From: Microbacterium sp. Bi121
GTDB taxonomy: Bacteria; Actinomycetota; Actinomycetes; Actinomycetales; Microbacteriaceae
Length of the DNA stretch: 64,000 nt
Assembly: GCF_918698005.1 (NCBI RefSeq)
Contig: NZ_CAKKLJ010000001.1
Coordinates: forward strand, 496,001 to 560,000
Direction of reading: 5' to 3'
The notes below the pieces were generated by a model. It was given only the letters and a program-made list of their open reading frames with translations, was not told the origin of the DNA and did not search any database. Position 1 is the stretch's first letter. Every line of letters starts with the position of its first letter. Below, piece after piece: positions 8,323 to 16,163 of the stretch. Made by a program: the position numbers and the translations under genes.

Positions 8323-9864
8323 ATGACCGGTCACGTCTTCGTCATTCAGGGCGACACCCGACGATTCGCTTGCGACGCGTATCTGCACGCCACCGACCGC
8401 GAACTGCGGCCCGGTGGCGGATGGACTCGATCGGCGCCCGAGGCGCCCACCCGGCTGGACCCGCAATACGAGCGCGAGTTCCGATCCGAGGCCCGGTATA
8501 CGCTGCCGCTCCTCGAGCGCGCGGACGTCCCGGACGAGCCGACGACGATCCTCACGGCAGTGCCCTATCACCGCGTGAAAACGGCAGACCAGATCGTCCC
8601 CCGCCTCGAGGAGTTCTTCTCGGTGGCGGCCGAGGTCGTGGCACATCGCCAGCCGACGAAGTCTCTGTCGAACCGGAGCAAGCCGTTGCTCGCCGTTCCG
8701 CTGTTCGGCGCCGGAGGGGGCGGGGGCGGGAAGTTCCGTGGCGAACTCCTCCGCGTCATCGACGAGCGGAGCCGAATCGCCGCGCAGAGGTACGACGTAG
8801 ACGTGGCGATCGTCCTGCGCGATCCGCAGGCATACGCCCTGGCACAAATGACCCGCCGAGATGATCGCGAACGGTGGCCGGAACTCACCGATGAGATGCG
8901 CGACGCTGCGAGGCGGCTGGGCGAAGTCGCACGCGATGCCCGACTCGTTCCCTTCATGGGCTCTGGAATCAGCATGTCGGCGGGCGCTCCGGACTGGACA
9001 GGACTGATCCGCACTCTTGCGCAAGCGGCGGGCCTCGATGAGGACGTCGTCGAATTGTTGGTGAACAAGCACGATGTGCTCGACCAGGCGGCGTTCGTGC
9101 GCGACGCGTTCGCCCGGGACGATGAGGACGGCCGTGACCGATTCACGGAGACCATCGTCGAGGCCGTCGACAAGCGTCGGTACGGACTCCTTCCGCCGCT
9201 GCTCGCGGCCCTCGAAGCCGAGCAGGCCATCACGCTGAACTACGACCAGCTGTTCGAATGGGCCGCGTTCGACGGACAGCGTCCACGCCGAGTCATCCCC
9301 GGAGCCGCCGAGACAAGCAACCGGTGGCTGCTCAAGCTCCACGGCAGCGTCGACAGGCGGGAGTCGATCGTCCTGACCCGCGAGGACTACCTCGGCTTCA
9401 ACGCCGATCGCGCCGCACTCAGCTCGCTGGTGAAGGCCACCCTGATGACACGTCACCTGTTATTCGTCGGCTTCGGGATGGGCGACGCACACTTCCACGA
9501 GATCGTGCACGACGTGCGGCGTGCGCTTCCCGAGCGCGGCCACCGCTTCGGCACCGTCGTCACGTTGAGCGACGATCAGGTCACCCGACGCCTCTGGGAG
9601 AACGACCTGGACTTCGTGCACATTGACTCACCACGGCAGCTCGAGATCTTCCTGGACGCGATGCTCGCGTACGGCGCGACGTCGAACTCCTACCTGCTCG
9701 CAGACGGGTACGAGTCGGCACTCGATGGGGCAGAGCTCGAGGTGCGGCGAGCACTGATGGCTGTCACCGAATCGGTATCGGCACGAGGACGGAATGGAAA
9801 GTCATGGCCGGTCGTGGCCAGGATGCTGGAGGAACTGGGGTTCGGGTCGGAAACTCCTGCATGA
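8323..9864 (+). CDS. Macro-like domain fused to SIR2 family domain
   Basis: A 514-residue protein. The N-terminal about 190 residues look like a divergent macrodomain: FVIQGDTRRFACDAYLHATD aligns with the GDITxxxxDAIVNAAN start, and AVPLFGAGGGGGGKFRGEL aligns with the later glycine-rich ribose loop. The C-terminal part is a SIR2-type NAD-binding domain: GSGIS at 213-217, NYD at 306-308, LHGS at 339-342 and VGFGMGD ending at 388. SIR2 domains of this class often act as NAD+ hydrolases in anti-phage proteins; macrodomains bind ADP-ribose. The ATG at 8323 lies 7 bp after the previous stop, with no clear RBS, so coupling is likely. It is the last gene of the cluster. Confidence 0.8.
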   Translation: MTGHVFVIQGDTRRFACDAYLHATDRELRPGGGWTRSAPEAPTRLDPQYEREFRSEARYTLPLLERADVPDEPTTILTAVPYHRVKTADQIVPRLEEFFSVAAEVVAHRQPTKSLSNRSKPLLAVPLFGAGGGGGGKFRGELLRVIDERSRIAAQRYDVDVAIVLRDPQAYALAQMTRRDDRERWPELTDEMRDAARRLGEVARDARLVPFMGSGISMSAGAPDWTGLIRTLAQAAGLDEDVVELLVNKHDVLDQAAFVRDAFARDDEDGRDRFTETIVEAVDKRRYGLLPPLLAALEAEQAITLNYDQLFEWAAFDGQRPRRVIPGAAETSNRWLLKLHGSVDRRESIVLTREDYLGFNADRAALSSLVKATLMTRHLLFVGFGMGDAHFHEIVHDVRRALPERGHRFGTVVTLSDDQVTRRLWENDLDFVHIDSPRQLEIFLDAMLAYGATSNSYLLADGYESALDGAELEVRRALMAVTESVSARGRNGKSWPVVARMLEELGFGSETPA

Positions 9865-10421
9865 TCTTGGAGTGCACTGCCGGACAGGTTGGAGTAGGGG
9901 TATACCTCGCCACACGCCAATGTCGGTCAGCGCTGGCCACACCGCAAGGGTGAGACAGGCATGCATCCAGGACCTCATGATTCCTTCGATTCGGAGGTGC
10001 CCGGTGCAGTCTCAGCTCGGAATCACCCCACACCGATAGCGCGCCCGGGTCAGCCCGGCGTACGGAAGGTCGAACCAGTCGTCCTCCTCGGGCCTCACGA
10101 CGATGCCGCGGTCGGGCACGAGAACGATGAAGTCGGCCTCGCCTTGGAACCGAGACGCATGCGCCGCACCTCGAGGCTATGGAGGCGTTCCAGTCGTCGG
10201 AATCACGCGCGCCGGCGAACTAGAGACGTTCGCCCCGTCACGCGGGCGGGCGGGGTCATGCGGGTCATGAGTTGGATGGTCGACCGAACACCCACCTGCG
10301 GTCGAGTGAACAGGCCGAGCGTCCCAACTAAGGACTAGCCGAGGACTCAACGCGGCGGCACGACCAGCCCCGCTATGGTGTGTCTTGGATGAAGACGTCC
10401 GCCGAGACACGAGGAGGTCAG
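9865..10421. other. 557-bp region without intact gene
   Basis: Between the macro/SIR2 gene and the methylase/Z1 island. It contains gene debris on the minus strand (see the NERD/UvrD-like remnant) and, at the right end, the promoter region and GAGGAGG RBS of the next gene. No other structure stood out. Confidence 0.6.
10022..10149 (-). pseudogene. Remnant of a NERD-domain/UvrD-type helicase gene
   Basis: Reading the minus strand from 10149 gives FQGEADFIVLVPDRGIVV, which matches the core of nuclease-related (NERD) domains. The same frame then runs into DDWFDLPYAGLTRARYR, resembling the LTRAR motif near the end of UvrD/PcrA-type helicases. A stop lies just upstream in the same frame. The pattern suggests that the start and end of a large NERD-helicase gene were joined by an internal deletion and decayed. 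The match is from memory of the motifs and the fragment is short. Confidence 0.4.
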
Positions 10422-12035
10422 ATGGATGAACGTGCCTCCGCAACCGACTTCGAGTCGGCGTCCGCCGATGAGCTCGTAACGCTTGCGGACGTCTTCCCGG
10501 CTATTGCCGACGCCGCCGCCTTAGACCAAGTCGTCTCGGACAGTGCAACCTGCACATGGTTCAGCTTCGGCGGCTTCAAATCGTGGTCGGACATTTCCTG
10601 CATGACTCTGGCCGAGATCAGCGACTGGCCGGGGCTCGGCGAGGAGCGCATCGGCCAACTGATAGAAGACTTCGCCACTGCCACCAGGTCAGGTCACGGG
10701 ATCATTCGGTCTAAAGTTCACCGCTCGACCGGCCCCGCCGACAGCGACCTTCCCCCAGTTCCACTGGGGGCCCTGTTTCCGTCGATCGGTGCGCAGACGT
10801 CTGTCGAGCGAATCGTCTCGGGCGCGACAACTCGAAACGCAATGCTACGGCGCGGCATCAGGACGTGGCGGCACCTCGCGCCGCACAATCTGGATGACAT
10901 TGGGCAGTGGAGCGGGATTGGACACCGGGCGATGGAGACTCTGCTCACGGATCTAACGGCTCACGTGCCGGGCTCAGCGGCACCTTACGAATCTGCAACG
11001 AACGTCGCAGCAACGCTCGGAGACCAGTTCCCTCATCTCGACGCGGCAGTCCCAATTGAGCGTCTTACCAACGACACACGCTCGTTCAACGCGCTCGTCG
11101 CACATCAAGTCTTTGACTGGCGGGGTCTTTCTGAATTGTCAATCGATCAGATTGCGACCTGGTCAGGGATCGGAGCGACTTCCATCGAGAGGTTGCTCAA
11201 TGACCTCGGACGAGCACCGCTCGCAGATCCCCATGCAGTCACCACGCCAAGAAGATCAAGTCCCGGACCCACTCCCCGCGAACGCCTCATGATTGATCGG
11301 CGCCGCGCCGGTGCCACGCTCGGCACCATCGGCGATGAGTTCGGCATCTCTCGCGAGCGCGTACGTCAAATCATCGAGAAGCACGGAGGGCCTTCTCCTG
11401 CTGAGGTGAGAGCCGCACAGCAGGACCTGGTCCGCCGAACTAAGGAGGCGAGGCGGAGCGCGATTGACAAGTTGGTGCGGCCCATTTTGCACGAAGGCGG
11501 AGCTATGACAATTCCGGAGCTGACGGCTAGGACGGGTCTCACGAACGCAGAACTCGTGGAGTTCTGGCCTGAGGACTTGACCCATCTACGCATTCGAACT
11601 GCTGGGTTCGCGGAGCCGACTTGGACGGACGACGAGACATATGCCGCGATCCGGGAGGCCGCGCTTTTTGAGTTCCCGCTCACCGCGAAGGCGTACGCGG
11701 AACTCATCCGCGTCGGGCAAGTGCGGGGACCATCATTACCCCGAATAAACCAGCGCTTTGGCGGTTGGGCAGCGGCTTGCGACGCTGCCCAGGTGGAACA
11801 CGGCCAGACTCCGCGCGCGAGCTACAACACCCGCTGGACTGATGCGGAACTCCTCGCTTACGCCCGAGACTACTTCCTCGATCCAGGCTGGCCCAGTTCC
11901 GCTCATCGCTTCGATGCGTGGAAGAGACAACACGCTTCGGATGCTCCTTCACAGCAGACGCTTCGCAATCGGTTTGGCACCTGGTCGAATGTGAAACGTC
12001 TCGCCTTATATCCCGGAGAAAACTCAAATGACTGA
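10422..12035 (+). CDS. DNA-binding protein with three HhH-like repeats, sigma-70 region 4-like HTH and HNH-associated repeats
   Basis: A 537-residue protein. Three repeats of about 65 residues (roughly 14-78, 104-170, 195-260) each end in a helix-hairpin-helix-like turn (ISDWPGLGEERIGQLI, IGQWSGIGHRAMETLL, IATWSGIGATSIERLL), similar to RNA polymerase alpha-CTD-like modules. Residues about 285-323 form a region-4 sigma-type HTH (LGTIGDEFGISRERVRQII). Two C-terminal segments (about 417-465 and 467-532) match homing-endonuclease-associated repeats (FGGWAAACDAAQ, FGTWSNVKRLAL). The start at 10422 follows a GAGGAGG RBS. It overlaps the Z1 gene by 8 bp. Likely the DNA-recognition or regulatory subunit of the island; no nuclease motif is visible. 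Confidence 0.75.
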   Translation: MDERASATDFESASADELVTLADVFPAIADAAALDQVVSDSATCTWFSFGGFKSWSDISCMTLAEISDWPGLGEERIGQLIEDFATATRSGHGIIRSKVHRSTGPADSDLPPVPLGALFPSIGAQTSVERIVSGATTRNAMLRRGIRTWRHLAPHNLDDIGQWSGIGHRAMETLLTDLTAHVPGSAAPYESATNVAATLGDQFPHLDAAVPIERLTNDTRSFNALVAHQVFDWRGLSELSIDQIATWSGIGATSIERLLNDLGRAPLADPHAVTTPRRSSPGPTPRERLMIDRRRAGATLGTIGDEFGISRERVRQIIEKHGGPSPAEVRAAQQDLVRRTKEARRSAIDKLVRPILHEGGAMTIPELTARTGLTNAELVEFWPEDLTHLRIRTAGFAEPTWTDDETYAAIREAALFEFPLTAKAYAELIRVGQVRGPSLPRINQRFGGWAAACDAAQVEHGQTPRASYNTRWTDAELLAYARDYFLDPGWPSSAHRFDAWKRQHASDAPSQQTLRNRFGTWSNVKRLALYPGENSND

Positions 12036-14070
12036 GAAAACGCGCCTCGACGCTATTCTTGCCGCCCAGATAGACGCCCCAACGCGATTGCGCATCTGGG
12101 AATCAGCTTCGGCGATCCTCGACCACGACGCGAAGTTCGACGAATCAAACACAGGTCTGGCTCTTGGTTTTGTGCAGTCCGGCAAGACAACTTCGATCAC
12201 GGCGCTTGCCGCGGCGGCCGCTGATGATGGATACCAGTTGATCGTCGCTCTCCTAGGCTCGACGAATCTTCTGCTTGATCAGAATAGATCTCGACTTGAG
12301 AACTCCCTTGGCATTGGCACGCGCGCTGACTACGTCTGGATCAGCGAAACAAACCCGGTGACGGATGCTGCAGGCAAGCGGATGAAAGAGTTCATCGAAC
12401 GTGGCCGTGTGTGCCTTGTACCCGTGCTCAAGCATGCGGGCCGAATTCGCGACGTTGCAAAGCAACTGGCGAAACTACCGAAGGACCTTAAGGTACTTGT
12501 CGTCGATGACGAGGCAGATCAAGCATCGCTCAACACAAGCCAGGACACGGAAAGCAGGACCTATTCCGCCATCAAAGACCTCCGCGCATCCGCGCCGAAC
12601 CATCTCTACGTCCAATACACCGCGACGCCGTACGCGCCACTTCTGCTCGATTCCGCGGATATTCTGAGTCCGCAGTTCGTAGAGTTTCTCATGCCCGGAA
12701 AGGGCTACACAGGTGGCAAGGAGTTCTTCATCGACAACGCCGACACGGTAGTTAGAAACGTTCCGGTGTTGGACGAGCAAGCGTCAAAGACACCGCCGAT
12801 CCAGTTGCAGACCAGCCTCTTACAAGCTCTCGCATCGTTCCTTGCGGGTGCAGCCGTTCTCCTCCTCCACGAGCAGTCGAGCCCGCCGATCAGCATGCTC
12901 GTCCACTCCACCGCGCGGAACGACGTCCAGGCAAGGTACGAGTTCCTGATCAAGCGTCAGATCGCGCAGTGGAAAGGGACCGTTCTCGAGGGCGATGCAT
13001 CGACAATCCCACCCCTCGTTCAGGAGGAACGGGCGCGGCTCGGGCGTTACGGGATTGCTGACGTGTCTGACGAGGCTTTCCTTTCGAAACTCCGCGAGGT
13101 GCTGAAGGAGTCGACAATCTGGCTTGTCAACAGCGCGGCAGATGTAAACAAGGTGGATTGGAACATCGCCCCCATTCACATCCTCGTCGGCGGCAACAAG
13201 CTGGACCGAGGCTTCACGGTTGAAGGCCTGACCGTGACGTATATGAATCGCCCGGCGAGCCCCCAGGTTGACACGCTCGAGCAACGCGCTAGGGCCTTTG
13301 GTTATCGAGGCGATCTGCTGCCGTATTGCCAGTTTTTTGGAAGCAAACGAACGATCCGCTCTCTAACGGAAATAGTCCACACTGAAGAGGACCTTCGCGC
13401 GCGCCTTCGCGATCACATCGACGCCGGTGGTTCCGTTCGCACCTGGTCCGAAGAGATTGGGCTTCTTCTTCCGCCGGGGATGACTCCGACACGGGCGAGC
13501 GTCGTCCAAGCTTTGTCGTCGCAGGGGCTCGGGTGGCACTCACAACGCAGGCCCTCCTTGTTGGCCACCGACACCAAGTCGAACCGACTACTGCTGGCAG
13601 AGACCGGGCTGCTTAACGCTGAGTACGAGTCTCACGGGCGCCTGGAATTCCGCACGCAACGGCTAGCCGACTTCGACGTAGTCGATACGCTCCTTTCAAC
13701 CTGGAGAATTTCCGATTACAGCCCTGGCTGGCTCCACGATGAGTTTGTCGAGGCCGTGAGGCGGAAGGCCGAGCAGGTCGGCAGTGTAACCCTCATGCTG
13801 ATGGAGAATGATGGACAACCCCGCAGTCGTAAGTGGGACGCCGATATCGGGTTCATCAACCTATTCCAGGGCCACGACATCAAGCCACAACTGAACGGTG
13901 ACTACTACCCAGGCGACCGCGAGGTACTCGGGATCAAGGAGCACCCGAACCAGATCGTGGTCCAGGTCCACCGACTCGTCCATCCCACCGACGCCTCGCA
14001 GGGCGAGGTCCTAGCGCTAGGGCTTTACCTGGGGAGCGGTTCAATTGTTCGAAAGGGCTCAAATGACTGA
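12028..14070 (+). CDS. Z1-domain ATPase of a restriction/defence system
   Basis: A 680-residue protein with the Z1 family layout. A Walker-A-like loop VQSGKTTS is at 49-56 (GFVQSGKT is the family signature), the Walker B region VVDDEAD at 158-164, and the later family motif LVGGNKLDRGFTVEGL plus an RARAFGYR arginine-finger-like segment around 385-430. Z1 proteins are P-loop ATPases encoded with DNA methylases and nucleases. Its ATG lies inside the end of the preceding gene and its stop overlaps the next start, so the four plus-strand genes form one transcription unit. Codon use is less GC-biased than surrounding genes. Confidence 0.85.
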   Translation: MTEKTRLDAILAAQIDAPTRLRIWESASAILDHDAKFDESNTGLALGFVQSGKTTSITALAAAAADDGYQLIVALLGSTNLLLDQNRSRLENSLGIGTRADYVWISETNPVTDAAGKRMKEFIERGRVCLVPVLKHAGRIRDVAKQLAKLPKDLKVLVVDDEADQASLNTSQDTESRTYSAIKDLRASAPNHLYVQYTATPYAPLLLDSADILSPQFVEFLMPGKGYTGGKEFFIDNADTVVRNVPVLDEQASKTPPIQLQTSLLQALASFLAGAAVLLLHEQSSPPISMLVHSTARNDVQARYEFLIKRQIAQWKGTVLEGDASTIPPLVQEERARLGRYGIADVSDEAFLSKLREVLKESTIWLVNSAADVNKVDWNIAPIHILVGGNKLDRGFTVEGLTVTYMNRPASPQVDTLEQRARAFGYRGDLLPYCQFFGSKRTIRSLTEIVHTEEDLRARLRDHIDAGGSVRTWSEEIGLLLPPGMTPTRASVVQALSSQGLGWHSQRRPSLLATDTKSNRLLLAETGLLNAEYESHGRLEFRTQRLADFDVVDTLLSTWRISDYSPGWLHDEFVEAVRRKAEQVGSVTLMLMENDGQPRSRKWDADIGFINLFQGHDIKPQLNGDYYPGDREVLGIKEHPNQIVVQVHRLVHPTDASQGEVLALGLYLGSGSIVRKGSND

Positions 14071-15193
14071 GGAAGTACCAGCAAGCGCAGGCCGACTCCA
14101 GCAGGTGCCGCTCCATTCCCTGCGGCTAGATCGCGAGAATCCCCGCATTCCCGAGAAGAATCGAAGCGACCGCCTCGAGGACCTCGCTGTGATCCTCGAG
14201 ATGGGCTTCGATGCCCACCCGGTCGCCCAGTCGATTGCCGAGCTTGGGTTCTTCCAAGCGGAGCCGCTCATCGTGATCCCCAGCGACTCCGAGTCGGGCG
14301 CGTGGATCGTAGTGGAAGGCAACCGGCGCCTTACCGCACTCTTGGGCCTCGCCAACGCCGAGATGCGAGCGGAGTTTCCAGATCCCGAGAAGTGGGAAGC
14401 GCTCGCAGCAAAGCGCGTCATCTCGGTGGACATGCTCATCCCGGTTGTGGTGCACAAGACCCGTGAGACCACGCACTCCGAGATTGCGCGTGTCCACATC
14501 GTCGGAAAGCTCCAGTGGCGACCATTAATGCAAGCGCGCTACATCGCCGCCCGCGTTGCCGAAGGTCGAACGCTCCAGGAAGTAGCTGACCTCATTGGCA
14601 TCCCGAAAAGCAAAGCTGCCGACCTCTACCGAGACCAGGCAGTCCTTCTTCAAGCTGAGGAGCTCGGCCTGTCCACATCGCAAGCCGAGGCGGCGTTCTC
14701 TTTGCTTACAGTCGCCCTGAGCAGCACCAAGATTCGTGAGCACGTAGGTGCCCCGCTCGGCTCGCGTCTTGATCCGAACCAGCCGCCGATCCCAGCCGAA
14801 AAGACAAGTGAACTCGCTGAGGTGCTCCAGTGGGTCTTCGGAGACGAGGAACACGAACCCGTCATCTCGGATTCGCGCCAGATGTCCCAGCTCGGAAGCG
14901 TAGTGTCCAGCGACGTCGGACTGGCTGCGCTTCGGAATGGCGAGACGCTTGAACAAGCCAAACAGAAGGTCAGCGCCGCGGGGCTGGATCCTTTGGAAGC
15001 CCTAAAGCGACGTCTCACCACTGCTAAGAATGCGCTCGCGTCCGCGAGCAGTGATCTTTCCGAGTTCACAAACGATCCAGAGGTGGTGAATTTGGTAAAC
15101 GACATCGAATCAGCCGTCGAGGGAATCCGCTCAACGTTAGATGAACTCGCAACCTCGACCTACTCTGAAGGGCACCAGAGTGCTCGACGTTGA
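14063..15193 (+). CDS. ParB/Srx-like domain protein
   Basis: A 376-residue protein. The N-terminal domain has the ParB/sulfiredoxin-type motif VVEGNRRLTALLGL (Glu85-Gly86-Asn87-Arg88-Arg89), followed by a helical HTH-like part (EVADLIGIPKSKAADLYRDQ, about 175-195). ParB-like domains bind or hydrolyse nucleotides and occur in DNA phosphorothioation and other defence operons. The C-terminal 60 residues are predicted helical. The start is the ATG at 14063, 6 bases after GAAAGGG and overlapping the Z1 stop; the open frame begins at 14045. It overlaps the following nuclease gene by 53 bp. Confidence 0.75.
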   Translation: MTEEVPASAGRLQQVPLHSLRLDRENPRIPEKNRSDRLEDLAVILEMGFDAHPVAQSIAELGFFQAEPLIVIPSDSESGAWIVVEGNRRLTALLGLANAEMRAEFPDPEKWEALAAKRVISVDMLIPVVVHKTRETTHSEIARVHIVGKLQWRPLMQARYIAARVAEGRTLQEVADLIGIPKSKAADLYRDQAVLLQAEELGLSTSQAEAAFSLLTVALSSTKIREHVGAPLGSRLDPNQPPIPAEKTSELAEVLQWVFGDEEHEPVISDSRQMSQLGSVVSSDVGLAALRNGETLEQAKQKVSAAGLDPLEALKRRLTTAKNALASASSDLSEFTNDPEVVNLVNDIESAVEGIRSTLDELATSTYSEGHQSARR

Positions 15194-16061
15194 CCTTGAA
15201 ACTGTCGAGTCGATCGGAGATTGGATCGAATTGTCTCTATTGGTGAGCCCCAGCGGTCACATCACACTTGACCGGCTGTTCAAGCTCGCGGAGGAGGAAT
15301 TGGGCGTCGAGGCGGCGCGGACCTCGCTCGCAGTCGGGATCCTCGAGAGCCGCTCTACGGTGCTCGGAGATCTATACCCGTTCGTAGTTCGGCCAGACAT
15401 CGCGGTGCTTCGCCGCCGCGATGCTCGCCTCATACATTCGTATACGGCTTTGCTCCTACTCACACCAAAGTCCATATCCCGGCAATTGCTTTCACCACAG
15501 AACATCGGGGCGATGGGCGAGTTGTTTGAGGAAATAGCTGAGCGCGCGCTCGCCAAACTGTGGGGTGTTGGCGGAAGCGCAATTCGATTTGCCTTTCCAT
15601 CCCGATACGGACGACCGGAACAGTTCGACCAGGCTATTGACTGGCTCGCTAAACGTATCGGGGTCAAGCCCGGTCACGGTTATCGTCCGCCTCGACGCAA
15701 AGATGGCGGCGTCGACGTCGTCGCGTGGCGGCAGTTCCGCGACAGGCGAGCGGGATTCCCGATCGCGCTCGCCCAATGCACAATTCAGGGTGAAAAATAC
15801 ACCAAGACCACTGACATCGACACTCGTCTATGGTCAACATGGCTCCGAATGGACAATGATCCACTAAGTCTCCTGGTTATTCCTGGCACCATCCCGCGCG
15901 CCGGGACTCAATGGGATCAATTGACATCGGTCGTCACGGTCATTGAGCGGCTGCGTTTGATCGAATTGCTTGGTCGCGCTGAGCGAACCGATGAACCAAT
16001 CGAGTGGGCAACTATGGCATTGGAGAGTCTGAGAGAGCGGCTCGGAGCCGCCGAGATCTAG
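15141..16061 (+). CDS. PD-(D/E)XK-like restriction endonuclease
   Basis: A 306-residue protein. Likely catalytic core: helix GELFEEIAERAL (Glu127/130/131), KDGGVDVVAW with Asp188 and Asp192, and LAQCTIQGEKYTKT with Gln212. In the textbook motif the last element is E/QxK; here Lys does not follow at QCT, but a lysine a few residues later (EKYTK) may replace it, as seen in Z1-associated nucleases. The ATG at 15141 lies inside the ParB-like gene; overlap of 53 bp in another frame indicates tight co-expression. It ends convergently to the methyltransferase gene with about 100 bp between stops. Likely the cleavage subunit of the island. Confidence 0.65.
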   Translation: MNSQPRPTLKGTRVLDVDLETVESIGDWIELSLLVSPSGHITLDRLFKLAEEELGVEAARTSLAVGILESRSTVLGDLYPFVVRPDIAVLRRRDARLIHSYTALLLLTPKSISRQLLSPQNIGAMGELFEEIAERALAKLWGVGGSAIRFAFPSRYGRPEQFDQAIDWLAKRIGVKPGHGYRPPRRKDGGVDVVAWRQFRDRRAGFPIALAQCTIQGEKYTKTTDIDTRLWSTWLRMDNDPLSLLVIPGTIPRAGTQWDQLTSVVTVIERLRLIELLGRAERTDEPIEWATMALESLRERLGAAEI

Positions 16062-16163
16062 GGGCGCTCGCCCTCTCGGGTTACGAACACTTTGCGCGGC
16101 GAGTCAGTTGCCCCATCGACACTCTCCTACCGCGGCCTGCCAGCGATCTTCACAGATAATCAG

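Noticed and set aside
8173..9456. 427-codon open frame on the minus strand under the SIR2 gene
   Set aside because: It is the mirror of the macro/SIR2 coding sequence; its product has no motif and is rich in Arg/Gly/Gln as expected from a shadow frame.
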